The notes: generated by a model from the letters alone, not told the origin. Positions 1 to 11,947 are shown, counted from the stretch's first letter. The stretch: DNA of 64,000 nt from Adiantum capillus-veneris (GCA_014529385.2 CM043958.1:78168669-78232668), one strand, 5' to 3'. Numbers and translations: made by a program.

Positions 1-3000
1 TTGAAAGTAGCATTCAAATCAGCCTTAAATTCAGCAATATGTCTCTCATTTGGTCCAGTGATTAGCAAATCATCGACATAAAGAACCACAATGAGAAGTA
101 CATCACCCTCACACTTTACATACAATGTGCTTTCTGTTGGACTGTTACGAAAGACTCATTTAACCAAATGAGTGGAAGCTTTCTCATGCCAAGCACGAGG
201 AGATTGCTTCAAACCATACAAAGCCTTCTTACATCTGCACACTTTGTCCTCTTGTCCTTTTATGACAAAACCACGAGGTTGCGTTACATAAATTTCCTCA
301 AATATGTCACCATTCAAGAAAGCAGTAACAATGTCTGATTGATGTACATCCCAACCAAAATGAGGTGCCAATGCACATAGAAAACGCACAGTAGTCATAC
401 GACAAGTGGGAGCAAAAGTCTCTTCATAATCGATGCCTTTTTGTTGTGCATAACCCTTTGCAACAAGTCAAGCCTTATGGCGATCGATCTCACCATCCGG
501 CTTGCATTTCAACTTGTAAACCCACTTCGTACCAATGGCCTTTTTGCCAGGAGGCAAATCACATAAAGTCCATGTGTCATTTTCTATAAGTGCATCATAT
601 TCTGATTGCATGGCAGCCATCCAATTTTTTGAATTATGTGCTTCATCAAAAGACAGAGGTTCCTCAACGTCATGTAAGCTAGACACAGCCAAAGCATAAC
701 AATCTAATGCATAAGATGCATGGCAAGAGCCTGAACGAGTACGAGGTGCATCCAATTTACTGTCACGCAAAGGGTGCACCAGCCATTTTGGCATACCTCT
801 AGCCTGCTCATTTTCAGCCCTTTCCTCATCAAGTACATCATGTACATCTGCATCAGTAATAGGCTGATCTAGAACATTTTCAGAAACCCCCATAGGCTGT
901 ACATTTGCCTCATTGGAACTTACATTCGTATTTCCACCACTGAAAAGAGGCAACAAAGTGTCATAAATGTCCTGTAAGCTTACATTACTGTCTCTAGTAC
1001 ATGACAGCAAGGGCTGAACAGAATCTTCCACAAACACTACATCTCGAGAAACCAGAATACATTTTGTTTGCGGATGATACAACCTGTAACCTTTGCTTTC
1101 AGCACTATAACCAACAAAAATACATTTGACAGCCTTATCATCCAATTTTCTGCGTTGTGTTTGTGGCACCAAAGCATATGGAAAACAACCAACATGCATG
1201 TGCTCAATACAAGGATTTCTATCATGCCATGCTTCATATGGAGTAATAGATTGCAAAGCTTTCGTAGGACACCTGTTAAGTACATAAGTGGCACACATGA
1301 TGGCCTCAAGCCAAAAAGAATGCGGCAAAGCTTGAATTTTGACCATACATCGTGCCATTTCCGTCAGTGACCTGTTTTTCCTCTCAGCAACACCATTTTG
1401 CTGAGGTGTATAAGGCACTATACATTGGTGTTTTATCCCACGACTAGCCATAAATGCATTAAATTCATGAGACATATACTCCCCCCCTCGATCGGAACGG
1501 AGGGTGCCCATAGTACATTTCGAGACATTTTCAGCCATCTCCAGAAATTGTTTGAAGCACATAAAAACTTCGGACTTCGCTTTAAGCGGAAATACCCATG
1601 CATGCCTGGAGTAATCATCAATGAAAGTCATGAAGTAAAGGTAATTGCCGAAGGACGGAGTTTGCATGGGCCCACAAACATCACTATGCACAAGCTGCAA
1701 CCTGCATGTGGCCTGAACTGAACCATCCTTTGGAAACTTAGAACGCTGCATCTTACCCAAAATACAGCCTTCACAAACATGTTTGACAGGTGCTTCAAGA
1801 GGCAGCAAAGAAGCAACCATATCAGATTTCTGCAAATGTAGTAAACTGGAAAAATTCAGATTACCAAAACGTGCATGCCAAAGTTTTGCATATGAAATAG
1901 CCCTTGAATCTGCAACAGCATTTGCAAAATTTTGTCCACACTTGTCATACAAAGGGAGCTTATACAACCCACGGCACAAAAGGCCAGATGCAACAATTTC
2001 ATCACCAAAACTGAGATCATGAATTGTACATCTGTCATCCACAAATTTGACAAGTCCAAGTCCAAGTCCAAGTCTAGCAAGTGCAGATATAGACAAGAGA
2101 TTCTTCTTGATGCCATGTACATAAAGTGCATCAACAAGTGTGAAGGAACTGCCATTTGTAGCAGTAAGCACAATCTTTCGAACTCCCTGGACCGGATAAG
2201 AGGCATTGTTGGCACAAGTGACTGAATTCCCATGAGGGACAGACTCGAGAGAGGTAAAGAATTCACGATGTGAGGTAATATGCTTTGTAGCACCACTGTC
2301 GAAATACCACACATGTGAATCTGCAGCAACTGACAAGCATGCATCATGGACAATAGGATTGTAAGTGCACTCTTCGCTAAAAGCCCATTCTGCATCAACA
2401 TCAACAACACAGTCTCCTTTCACAGAAGACTTAACAATGGCTGCATTTGTAGTGGAACCAACATTTGCAGTGGAACCACCCTCTTTCTTCTTAGCCTCTT
2501 TGGCCTTCAACTTAGGACACGACTTGATCAAGTGATCATTGGCTTTACAATAATGGCAACGCATCTTCTTCTTGCCCTTATCACCAGAATTTCCAGACGA
2601 ATTGCTGCCAGCAGAAGCATTAGGAACAAAAATTTTGCCACTCGCAGCAGAACCATAAGAAGTGGCTGCATTACTGTTACCACCCTTTCTTTGAGAAGCA
2701 ATAAAAGCCTGTTCAACTGCACGCTGCCTAGTCCTGTTTTTTCTAGAAAGTGACTCTTGCAACAGCAATGTGCATAATGCATCAAACTTGACAACTTCAG
2801 GATTTCCTTGGGTCATTAGTTTCCAAGTACTAGCAAAATTCTGGTAGGAATCTGGTAAGGCATCAAGAACAGTCTGCACAAGGGAATTGTCTGAAATGAC
2901 TTCACCTGCAGAAATAAGTTGCTCATTGACATCCTTGACACCAGCAAGGAAAGTGTCCATATCATCCTCCTCATGCATAATCTTCGACTCCAGATCTTTA

Positions 3001-3403
3001 CGTAGCAAAGCAATTTTAGCCTCATTGCGGCTTGCATAAAGACCTGCTAGAATATCCCAAGCCTGTTTTGCAGATTTTGCTGAACGAATGTGAGGAACAA
3101 TGGTGCACTTCACAGAAAATGCAATCAATGCATGAGCCTGCGCATCCTTTACATCCCAACGAGCTTGTTTTGCCGTAGGCAAACAACTCTAATAGCAGCA
3201 ATCCTTGAGGCAAGACCTGCAACATCCTCAACATCGCCTACATCCTCAGAACCAGGACGTACATCAATGCCCTGCGCACTGTTCCAGACGCCCTTTGACA
3301 CAAGAACATGTTGCATCATATAAGCCCACATAGGGTAGCTGTCCCCATCCAACTTGTCCTCAGCAACAAACATCTTGAACACATGTGTATTGTTGTCAGC
3401 CAT
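1..3403 (-). pseudogene. copia Gag-Pol polyprotein, broken (Copia-1)
   Basis: The reading frame starts at the ATG at 3401-3403 (MADNN...). Domains in order: Gag; CCHC zinc knuckle (2517-2558, C-x2-C-x4-H-x4-C); retropepsin with DSG (Asp codon 2298-2300); integrase, with its zinc region followed by D, D and E codons at 1680-1682, 1491-1493 and 1381-1383; RT, whose YVDD catalytic box is at 69-80. Breaks: one base is missing near 3181 compared with Copia-2, which shifts Gag out of frame; a TGA at 468-470 stands where related RTs have Arg in the RHKAR motif; another TGA is at 156-158 inside RT. The long open stretch 468-3182 suggests recent decay. Small ORFs on the opposite strand are shadows. 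Confidence 0.93.
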
Positions 3404-3709
3404 GGTAAATGCTGTACCTGATGTGAAAACTGCTCGAAAATAGGAGAAACGGAGCAAGAAAAACACGTGCTATATAGCACAAACCGTAGAAGACTATGAG
3501 GCACCTGTTATGCAAAAAACGGCACTCGCAAAAATTTCTGCACAAAATGACGAAATAGCCTGTGCAGTACTGCCTGTAGTGGAAACGGAGGCCGAAATGA
3601 GCCCGAATTTGTCGACCTGCAAATGCTTGCCAAAGCTCACTGAAATCGGAGAAAGTGAGCAGGCGTGTGCTGGAGGAGCTGGGCGACTAAGCCCAGGAGG
3701 ATGCAACCT

Positions 3710-3721
3710 GCTCTGATACCA
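3710..3721 (-). other. Primer-binding site, tRNA-iMet type (Copia-1)
   Basis: The minus strand reads TGGTATCAGAGC two bases from the LTR end. This is the 12-mer complementary to the 3' end of plant initiator tRNA-Met used by most plant copia elements. It fixes the element's orientation and identifies 3724-3956 as the 5' LTR. Confidence 0.93.
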
Positions 3722-3723
3722 AT

Positions 3724-3956
3724 TGTTGGAATTAGGGTTGCAGGGAAACGCACACAGCTTGGAGAAGACGAAGGAAGCTCAAGGCACATAATAAAGAGTG
3801 TGTTACTTAGTATGCAATGGAAAGATAGATAGCCCTAGAGTGATGGGCATATATACAATGCTTGGGGGAAAAATCCTCCTAAAGAGGGAAAAAATGCCTC
3901 GGCGGTCCTAGTCCTAGTGTGTTCACACACATCACTACCACATGTATATGGTAACA
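3724..3956 (-). repeat. 5' LTR of Copia-1 (233 bp)
   Basis: The plus strand starts TGTTGGAATT and ends ATGGTAACA, giving TG...CA ends. It aligns along its length with the Copia-2 LTR at 32791-33017. A TATA-like stretch (TATATATG on the minus strand) lies near 3849-3860 and is the likely promoter. The matching 3' LTR is outside the window, so no target-site duplication can be checked. Confidence 0.92.
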
Positions 3957-4074
3957 GGGAAAAAAAGACAGAGTCCCCTGAATTTTGAGCAAAATCTCAA
4001 AAATCTCACAAAACCCACATAACCCATGAATAGACGGTGTCTCAATGGACAAATATACATATGGTATACATAAG

Positions 4075-4360
4075 CTACCAAAATCCTAGCATCTAGAGCA
4101 GCTCTATGTCCAAAATCTTGTAAACCTATAAATCTACTATGTGCTTCTACCGCACGTGTCGGAGGCTGGGGACTTGCCAAACATTGTGTAGCGAGCCACG
4201 AATGGCTGCAAGCACACAACCAGACTATCCTAGTAAGCTCAAAGGGTGCAATGGTGTGTCACTCACCGCTCTATGCTTGCCGTCGTGAAGGATTTCACGC
4301 TGCAAAGAAGAGGGAGCCAGCGCCACCACGCTCAGCCGCCTCGTCGTCGCTGCAATGTTC

Positions 4361-4431
<71 letters not shown>

Positions 4432-4478
4432 CACACGCACACGCACACGCACGCACACACACACACACACACACACAC
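4075..4478 (-). repeat. Partial LTR-like repeat, family D (copy R1a)
   Basis: This stretch aligns closely with 6352-6718 in the same orientation: same left edge (CTACCAAAATCCTAGCATC) and the same order of a CT run then a CA run. At 6352 the homology continues to 7011, where a polypurine tract abuts, so this copy looks like a truncated LTR fragment of family D. It has no coding content; apparent His-Thr and Ser-Leu repeat proteins here are microsatellite translations. Confidence 0.6.
4363..4478. repeat. Compound microsatellite (CT)n(CA)n
   Basis: A TC run from 4363 to about 4398 passes directly into a CA run interrupted by a few G-containing units, ending at 4478. The same compound repeat occurs at the same place in the related copy at 6643-6718, so it is part of the repeat family and has expanded in each copy. 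Confidence 0.95.
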
Positions 4479-6351
4479 TTAGTCACTTCATCTATCAACT
4501 ACTACATCCGACTACACACACAAGCCTTTTGGCAATGCATTTAACTATGGCTCCTTTAAATAACTCTTGGTTTGGCACCGCATCGGACTGTTGTTGCTCT
4601 AGCACCTCATCTGGAGGGTGTCTTTGACTATGCTTTGAATCACTATATCCGGCTAGTAAGAATGTCATCCAACTATATGCACTCGAGTTAAAACATGAGT
4701 TTTTGCCTTTTGGGAGATTACCAATTGCTTTAGTATATAGATTATCGTGGTTAAATGGAGCTATCCACCATAAATAAATTTTTAATTAAAAACCCCTGCA
4801 CCCATTTTTGGGTACCTTATGGTAAAAACCCCTAAATATAACTCTTACCAAGGTGCTTAAAACCTATTTTTTGGCCCCATACCTAGTGGGATTAGCCCCT
4901 TGTGGAAATAACCATACCCTCTGGGAATAGCCCCTTGTGGAAATAACCCTACCCTATATGGTGTCTATATGGCATCTCCCAACTTAAACCAATGGGTTGA
5001 ATCATATGCAATATCTGTCGCCACCGATCCTCTTCCCCTTTTGATGATGATTGGTGGCCCTGTGAGGCTTGTAGCTCTTCTTTTTCATAAAATCTCCTCC
5101 TCTTGAGTGCCCGCTCATGATTTCGATGAAGATTGCAAAGCTTGTAGAGTGTGGCCTTACGTGGCTTACTGTGACGACTACTGTCATACTTCTTCGACTC
5201 CTATAATAAGGTGAGGGTTCTTCCCTTCACTTAGACTTGGTCTCCCTTGGCTTGTTGGAGAAATTTTAGGGAGTACTCCTGCTCACAGGTTCGATAATTT
5301 TGATACTCAAAAATCTCAAATGCTTAGTTCCTTGTTCTGTTGGGTGATTATAACAAGTTTTTTCACCTTAAAATAACCTAATTACTGATATTTGCACATC
5401 AACAGAAGGTTTTTTTGCTTCTTTCTTGGTACTAATTACATACTTACTCACTCTAGTTTTTGCTGCTTTACTATAAAGTGGCATCAATTCTAACAGACAT
5501 ATGGTTACTGATCGGGATGTTTTAATACCTAAATGTGTTATATGGGGAAACTATTCTGACTGTGCTGATCACCGATTGTTATTCTGGGATGTTATGTGAT
5601 GGTTCATATTCCTTTTGTAAGTATTCTGGTGCTTCTTGCCTGGTACTGATTTCATACATACTTTGGTTTGTTTTCTGCTGTATTAACAAATTTCATCAAG
5701 TCTGACATACATATGGATAATGATCGGGTTTCTTTTACTACCTAATTGGGTTGCATTATGGTCATATGAAGGAAACTGTTCTGACTTACAAAAGAATTGG
5801 TTATTGGCTATATGATTGATGAGATTAATTCCTAATACTAGCTAAACTCTGGCACTATTTTATGAGAAGGGCCTTGTTCTAGGGCAATGTGTAAACTGAA
5901 GCTTGGACACAGTACAGGAAAATTTTTGAAATGCTGATGGTATTTTTGACCTGAAAATTAATTGGTTTTTTGTGAGGGATTCAGTCCTGCTCATTTTTAC
6001 CCTCTGAAGTAGTGGCTTATCATGGAAACTTATGAAAAATGGGGGCTTTTTTGCATTAACTTGATACTTATGGTGAGTATGGTGTTGAAAGCCTGGTGGC
6101 ATTGCTGGTTATGCATCCAAAATTTGAGTTTGGAAGATTGCAGTTTTTTATTTGGTTATGATACATATAGTTTGCAAATAAATACTGTGACTATCTATTG
6201 GTATTTGGCTTAATCTCTCTACTGAGGTGGGGGTGCTTGGTTGCTTTGATTTACCTACTGTCTGCTGGCTTGCTCACTGAGTTGGGGGTTATACTATCTT
6301 AAACTTTGATGGATCACTTGGGCACGGAATAAGGGTAAATTGTGTGTAATT
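4479..6351. other. Non-coding stretch with local tandem duplications
   Basis: No ORF here resembles a protein. Two internal duplications are visible. A pair of about 33-bp units lies near 4889-4955 (AGCCCCTTGTGGAAATAACC repeated). A diverged duplication of about 220 bp lies at roughly 5400-5610 and 5620-5800, sharing the order 'GCTTCTT...TGGTACT', 'GACATA(C)ATATGG' and 'ATGATCGGG'. Otherwise I see nothing in it. Confidence 0.5.
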
Positions 6352-6677
6352 CTACCAAAATCCTAGCATCTAGAGCAGCTCTATGTCCAAAATCTTGTAA
6401 ACCTATAAATCTACTATGCGCTTCTACTGCACGTGTCGGAGTCTGAGAACTTGCCGAACATTGTGTACGAGCCACGAATGGCTGCAAGCACACAACCAAA
6501 CTATCCTAGTAAGCTCAAAGGGGGCAATGGTGTGTCACTCACCGCTCTATGCTTGCCGTCGTGAAGGATTTCGTGCCGCGAAGAAGAGGGATCCGGTGCC
6601 ACCACGCTCAACCGCCTCGCTGCCACTGCAATGTTTGAGATCTCTCTCACTCTCTCTCTCTCTCTTTTTCTCTCAAG

Positions 6678-6720
<43 letters not shown>

Positions 6721-7011
6721 GTGAGCACACAATGGAAAAGAAGGTAGAGGTAGAGCAAGAGCACTTTTTTAGCATGCACCTCAAGAATGAGGATATCAGG
6801 TCAAAATGGACCTTTTATATGAATCTGACCCATTCACACATGGGCGCCCACAGTGGCCGATCGTAGCAAAAATAATGCAAAAATGAGATAAGTGGTGCGC
6901 CTCTCATTGGCAATCACCTACGCACCCATAGGACCGACAAGCTCGGTCCATGACTTAAATAAAGTGATAGGCGTCCATCAAAGGTGATAGGGTGTCCATA
7001 AGTGGTTAACA
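6352..7011 (-). repeat. Probable 3' LTR of D copy 1
   Basis: On the minus strand it begins TGTTAACCAC directly after the G-rich tract at 7012-7024 and runs to the CTACCAAAATCC edge at 6352. It contains a CT/CA microsatellite (6643-6718). Its left part is repeated at 4075-4478 and its whole length is related to 61079-61497. The exact terminal CA was not established. Confidence 0.5.
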
Positions 7012-7024
7012 TGCCCCCCTTCCC
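7012..7024 (-). other. Polypurine tract of D copy 1
   Basis: The minus strand reads GGGAAGGGGGGC just before the TGTTAAC LTR start. A matching AAAAAGGGGGGC is in the same relative place in the second copy (about 61070-61081). Conservation in two diverged copies supports a plus-strand primer role. Confidence 0.55.
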
Positions 7025-8397
7025 GATGTAGATTCCCTCCTCCCGGAAGCTAGTGAGGTGAAGCCCGTTCATCGAGGTGGAAGAGCATCTGAGATTGAAT
7101 GTCTTTAGCTTTGTTCAAACACTGGAAAATCAACCAAAAATGGCATTCTCATAGAACATATATAATTAAAGAGTATATGCAGTGAGAATAGGCACATAGA
7201 TTGATTGGTAATAGAATATTAAACAATTTTTCATTAGGAAACATTAAACTGTAATATAGTCAAACACATAAGCACTTGTAAAGGTCAAAAAAATAAACAA
7301 GTATAAGGTCACTAATTTAACAGTCGAGAGGCACTAGAGGTCAAATATTAATACCATGGGCAAGCTTCTCGATTCTCTCTGGTCAATTAAGTTGTTTAAT
7401 CACGAGAGCAAAGTATTTCATGTCCGAGGGCTGACTAGAGGCTATATCTAGAAGACCTTATAGATAAGCTACGATAAAAGGAATTGCATATGAAATCATC
7501 GCCTGAATTATTCCCTTTGTTTGACCCCCTAAAGTGTTTTCCACATTGATTCAATTTTTGACGTGTGTGCTTATTTTGTATGCCTTGGGATTTTTGCTTC
7601 TCAAGGAAAAGCGCCCACACTGGGAACCTCTAGGGCTTTAGTACCATAGGCAATACATGTGAGTGAAGTACCAAGTCAAGCTGGGATTTCTCTTCCAACT
7701 TAAGATTTTACATTTTTGGCACTTTTGATTTTTTGTTTGTTTGTTTTTCAATGCATTTCAATTTTGTAACTTTGGGAGGTCATATTGACATTGTTACCCT
7801 CATCAGGCTCATCATAATAGTAAACTCCCTTTATAATACTTAAGCTAAAGGTCAAGAGGGATTAAGCCCACTAGCAAGCACTAGTACATTGCACACAATG
7901 CTTCATAATATTGGATTAAGAACCTAAAGTAACCATGGACAATTAGGAAGGCATTTCCCATGGTATTAAGAGAAGATCTCTAATGTCTATCTTGGTCAAA
8001 CTAGCTTAGCAGGCTTCTTGACTCATAAACCTAGACAAGGGACTATGACATAAAATTATAATGAATCTAATGTTTAATACTAAGCAAATGTGATGAATAT
8101 TGTGCTATCAATCACAGGTAAAGTAGACAAACATGGATGCTAAAAAAGACAAGAGGAAATGATAATGGACAAGAAACACCTATTCGTGTTGATGATCGTG
8201 CTTGATTTGAAGAGTGAACTTGAACAAGATTACATGAAGTTCAAAATACCAACTACTGCAATGCGTTCCTGTACACACTAGAAAACACAAGGAATACCAC
8301 TAGGAGGCAGATCATTGAGAAGAGGCACCAACCTTTATTGAACACAATAAAAAAAATCAAAGAACCATAACCTAAGTATTTGCACCCCCCTAGAGGG

Positions 8398-8645
8398 TCA
8401 AGGAAACAAAATACTGTATAGATGGGCGGATAGCCCTAAGTGTAAACCCCTATCCTTGTCATCGTCAAGAAAAATAAAGTCATCATCAGCGAGACCATAT
8501 GTGCCATCTGTGTAATCATGTAAATCTTTCTCATCCTTAGATGCACATTTTTTCACTAAGAATGTCACTAGGCATGTATAGTAATCTTGATCAAAAGGGC
8601 AAGCTTGTGCAATTAGATGTTCTCTACTAAGTAGGTACCATCTTT
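8398..8645 (-). pseudogene. Family D coding remnant, acidic C-terminal segment
   Basis: The translation contains PFDQDYYTCLVTFLV followed by an acidic stretch with YGLADDDFIFLDDD. The inverted second copy (59583-59790) encodes the matching PFAQNFYPCMVAFLI and YGLTEDEFIYLDDED, with one in-frame stop. Conservation at protein level in two decayed copies argues that this was once coding. I do not recognise the domain. The ORF's nominal start at 8655 lies inside the adjacent repeat, so the true start is unknown. Confidence 0.5.
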
Positions 8646-8841
8646 TAAGCTCCATTGGCTAGCCTTGCTCTTTGACAGACCATCTCTCATTTGGACCCCT
8701 TTACCATTGGCCCGGTGGTGAGATAGATCTGTAAACACATGTCTATATTCTAACCCTTGTTCTTGTTTATTCTCCCACATTAAATGATCAGTTTAATATG
8801 AGAAAATCATTTGTGTTGGTTAGATATTAGATTTTATGACA
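8646..8841 (-). repeat. Putative 3' LTR of chromovirus A (196 bp)
   Basis: This is nearly identical to 45909-46091 apart from scattered substitutions and a 12-bp indel. On the minus strand both copies begin TGTCATAAAATC, which fits an LTR start, and they bracket the chromovirus coding region. Against this reading, the length is very short for a chromovirus LTR, the other end is undefined, and no matching target-site duplication was found. Confidence 0.5.
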
Positions 8842-8976
8842 TTACCTTTCTCTTGAAATCATAGTCGTCCTCCACTATGAGGTATCGTCATCACAAACAT
8901 GATTCTAAGTATGCGTCCTACTTAAATTCGTGCACAATAAAAAGAGAGAATTAGTCTTATAAGACAAAAACATTGG

Positions 8977-9972
8977 TCATTCAAAAGAAATTTGTACATT
9001 TGCTAATGTACCATTGTAAGCATTGACAAGGTTCATACTCTCCTTAAGTTGTACTCCTTGCATCCATCTAGCATCTTCAAAAGGATAATTTTTGAACTTA
9101 ATAAGATACCGTCGGATAATCTTACCATGCCGTAGTACCTTGTCTTCATGCTGAAGGATAGCTTCGGGTTCTAGTACCTCTTCTTGGTCTTTGATTTTGG
9201 GAGGGTCTTCAATAATTTGTTCACTTGGTGGCTCTCCTTTGTAGGGCTTAAGTAGGCTCACATGAAAAGCATTGTGTATGAGCCAATGGTTGGGCAACGT
9301 GAGTTGATAAGCCATTTCATTGATTGGCTTCAAGATTTGAAAAGCACCATAGTATCTTTTTGCTAATTGAGCATAATACTTTTGATGGCTCATAGGATTT
9401 TTGCCCGTCGTTTGCCTCAATTGAGCCTTGGGAAACTTAAGTAAGACCCAATCATATTCTTTGAACGTTAAGGCCCTTTTGTGCTTATCAACAACAGATT
9501 TTTGCCTTTGTTGAGAGATGGATATAGCCTCCTTAATCTTTTGAAAAGATTCTTGTAGGTCACGGCTATACTCATCGGCAACGAAGATCTTCCCATGTAC
9601 TTTGAGTAGCAAGGGACGTTTAGGTCTTTGCTCAATGATTGCAAAAGGAGCTTTTCCCGTAGAAGTATGACAAGTATTATTGTACGCATACTCTACAAGA
9701 GGTAAGTACTTTTCCCATTGTGAGCGTTGATCTACTTCTGTAATATAAGTCTTTATTAGAGCAAGTATCGAGGGGATCGTAAGATTGGCTATCTCACTTT
9801 GGCCATCCGTTTCTGGGTGATAGGCCAAAGAGAAATTCAATCTTGTACCTAGATTCTCAAAGAGATGTTTCCAAAAATTATTGGTCATTCTAGGATCTCT
9901 ATCTAACACGTTTGAAAATTTGAGATATGAAGAGAGTTGCCATTTGGTGTGCCTTAATAGTCTTTTTGCCAT
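8977..9972 (-). pseudogene. Integrase core, C-terminal region and chromodomain (chromovirus A)
   Basis: This carries the second catalytic Asp (LDRDPRMTNNFW) and the Glu (HPETDGQSE), then the integrase C-terminal part with the GAFQILKPI and AFHVSLLKPY motifs. It ends in a chromodomain-like segment (YLIKFKNYPFEDARWM), which in this family targets insertion to heterochromatin. The N-terminal half of the integrase is in another frame (9899-10195), so a frameshift separates them near 9950. The Glu context QSEIANLTI departs from the usual QTERVNR-type motif. Confidence 0.9.
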
Positions 9973-10195
9973 GAATAAAGTGTGCTTGCTTGCTAACCTT
10001 GTTGACTATTGTCCATATGCCCGTATCCCCATGGATAGACTTGGGTAATCCAAAGATAAAATCCATGGATATACTCTCCCATGGTGAATTTGGGATAGGC
10101 AATGGCTGAAGTAATCTAGGTTGCTTCCCTCTATCATACTTGGTCTTTTGGCATACCACACATTTTGAAACATACTCTTGTATGTGCACTTTCAT
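9899..10195 (-). pseudogene. Integrase N-terminal part (chromovirus A)
   Basis: The translation shows the end of the zinc-binding domain (CVVCQKTK) and the start of the catalytic core with the first Asp in SMDFIFGLP, followed by TIVNKVSKQAHFI (degenerate VVVDRLTKxAHF). It is separated by a frameshift from the rest of the integrase (8977-9972). Upstream of 10195 the zinc-binding histidines are lost in a region full of stops. Confidence 0.85.
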
Positions 10196-10482
10196 GGTAG
10201 GCCAATAGAAATACGTCTTTACTCCTCGGAGAGTAGGTTAAATGTCTCTATGCCCCACATTAGGGAGGAGCATGAGATTCATACATAACTTTCTCACGAA
10301 GGGAGTGGGTAACACATAGCTTATTGCCGTAGAGAAGATAACCATCTTGCAAGGTGAATGGTTCCTCTTTCTTCCCCAAATCAAGGTTGAGATTATGTCC
10401 TAAAGTTAAGGTCAGTAGCATACTCATCTATCATAGAAGATAGATCATTGTGAATTGCTATAGACAGCGAATTAACTTTTGG

Positions 10483-10851
10483 TCATCGTGAAAGTGCATC
10501 GGCCACTTGATTGTGCTTGCTAGTAATGTGAGCAATATGAAAATGAAATTTCAAAAGAAAAATTTCCCACCTCATTTGCTTGTCGGAAAGCTTGGTTTGC
10601 GTCATGAAGTACTTGAGACTTTGGTGGTCGGTTCGTAGAATAAATGGGGTCCCCAATAGATAGTACTTCCCCGTACGGGTACCATCTTGAGAGATAATAT
10701 GACCTAAGTATTGAATCTCTTGAAGGAATGATTTTCTTTTATTTCGATTGAGAAAAGGCTTGTTCTCCCTCAATGCTTGAAAAATCACTTGGAGATGTTT
10801 CTTGTGTTCCTCCAAGGACTTGGAGTAGATGATGATATCATCAAAGAACAC
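10483..10851 (-). pseudogene. RT catalytic segment fused to RNase H by internal deletion (chromovirus A)
   Basis: It begins with the RT active site (FFDDIIIYS, usually FLDDILIYS) and runs to LGHIISQDGT, then jumps to the RNase H segment LRTDHQSLKYF and finishes with NQVADALSR. The RT thumb, the connection and the first part of RNase H, normally well over 100 residues, are missing, yet the frame stays open across the junction near 10675-10690. Confidence 0.85.
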
Positions 10852-10937
10852 TCCAGTGAATTTTTGGTAAGGTCTAAAGATTTTCTACATTAATCAATTG
10901 AACGTGGCTGGTACATTGGCCAAGCCAAAAGGCATGA

Positions 10938-11189
10938 CTAGATATTCATAAGACCAAACGTTGTACGAAACGTGGTCTTTAGGATATCTTCATCCACTAT
11001 CCTTATTTGATGAAAGCCACTTTTAAGGTCAATCCTATTGAAGTAGGTAAAGCCTTGTAGCTTTTCAAACGGATCTTCTACCCGAGGCACAAGAAATCTA
11101 TTTTTGATAGTGATATGGTTTAGTGCTCGATAGTCCACACACATATGGTATGTACCATCTTTGTTTTGCACTAAAAGGATTGGAGACAA
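10938..11189 (-). pseudogene. Reverse transcriptase fingers/palm (chromovirus A)
   Basis: The translation contains SPILLVQNKDGTYHMCVDYR, the ALNHITIKNRF motif and FNRIDLKSGFHQIRI with the first catalytic Asp, then TTFRTTFGLMN. A frameshift near 10938 separates it from the FFDD box. It is typical gypsy RT, here non-functional. Confidence 0.9.
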
Positions 11190-11341
11190 AAGGGAGAGGA
11201 TCTAGGCCTCACCATCCCTTTGTCAACCAATTCTTGTCCTTGCCTCATGATCTCCTCTTGTTGAGCTTGGAAAACTCGATAAGGAGGCTTGTTAGGTGGT
11301 GAGCTTCCTGGTAGGATCTCAATTCGATGGTCATCATCCCC

Positions 11342-11890
11342 TCATTTTGGAGGTAAGTCCATAGGGATATCATCAATGAACACATCTTGGAATCCTTTTA
11401 GAAAATTAGACAAGCTTAACTCTTCTTGATTCCTACGATCTACATTCGATGAAACATTAGGACCTTTTAGGGAATCTTTGACAAAAATCATGTACGCAAA
11501 AGCTGAGCTCTTTATTGATTTATCAAAAGCAGGAGGCTTTACAAGTGGTATAGTACGACCAGACTCACTAGCAGCCATATACATGTTCTTTTCCCTGTAG
11601 GTGAAGTAGATTATCCTTTCACGGAACTTCGTGTTGGTAGCCATGCGGTTGAACCATGGTGCCCCTAGGATAGCAACCTCATGTTGGAGAGGAGAGATGA
11701 AAAAGTCTTCTTTGTCGAAAACGCTTTGGACATGTAGCCTCAACCTCCCAATCAAGGGAGTAACAGAGGCTTGTTGTCCCTTGGAAGCGGTATTGCCAGT
11801 TACAGCATCTCCCATATTGAAAGCTTGAATGCCCAACTTTGTGGCCAACTCCATTGATATGCAGTTGTGAGTAGAGCCAGGGTCAAACAA
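11342..11890 (-). pseudogene. Aspartic protease and protease-RT linker (chromovirus A)
   Basis: FDPGSTHNCIS near residue 3 corresponds to the D-[ST]-G active site of retropepsins, here DPG (Asp codon about 11882-11884). Later EVAILGAPWFNRM matches the ILGxPWL flap-end motif. The segment ends with the conserved FQDVFIDDIPMDLPPK linker preceding RT. The Ser/Thr to Pro change may mark decay. Confidence 0.85.
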
Positions 11891-11947
11891 GATGAACGCA
11901 TCATGTTTCCTTACCTTTCCCCAAGCATAGGAGAGAGGTGATCCTTT

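Larger units (their letters stand above)
1..3956 (-). mobile_element. Copia-1: Ty1/copia LTR retrotransposon, 5' part, cut by window edge
   Basis: In minus orientation the order is 5' LTR (3724-3956), a tRNA-iMet-type primer-binding site, gag with a zinc knuckle, aspartic protease, integrase and the start of reverse transcriptase. Integrase before RT is the copia order. RNase H, the polypurine tract and the 3' LTR lie beyond position 1. A second member of the same family (Copia-2) sits at 29989-33017 and is closely similar over LTR, gag and integrase. The reading frame has at least one frameshift and two in-frame stops, so this copy is not autonomous. Confidence 0.95.
6352..8645 (-). mobile_element. 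Family D element, copy 1: 3' portion of a decayed LTR element
   Basis: Read on the minus strand, this is a coding remnant (8398-8645), about 1.4 kb without coding, a polypurine tract (7012-7024) and an LTR-like end (7011 down to 6352). The same succession, recognisably homologous though diverged, occurs on the plus strand at 59458-61500, so it is a genuine dispersed family. Landmarks shared by both copies are the acidic coding remnant, the block at 7801-7950 versus 60160-60260, the G-rich tract and the microsatellite-bearing LTR. The element is truncated near 8645 where a repeat assigned to chromovirus A begins. No RT or integrase of this family was found. Confidence 0.6.

Noticed and set aside
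1481-1490. Run of C at 1482-1488 (and in Copia-2 near 30510-30520), which on the minus strand resembles a polypurine tract
   Set aside because: It encodes the conserved SDRGGEY motif of the integrase core in frame, so its purine content is explained by coding.
1037-2410. Several ORFs of 60-184 codons overlapping Copia-1 gag-pol in other frames
   Set aside because: They are shadows of the copia reading frame. The corresponding shadows recur at the same places in Copia-2, as expected from sequence similarity.
4225-4627. ORFs predicting His-Thr, Ser-Leu or Val-Cys repeat proteins
   Set aside because: They are translations of the CT/CA microsatellite; the same applies at 6416-6779, 35264-35597, 42755-43004, 58543-58875 and 62127-62372.
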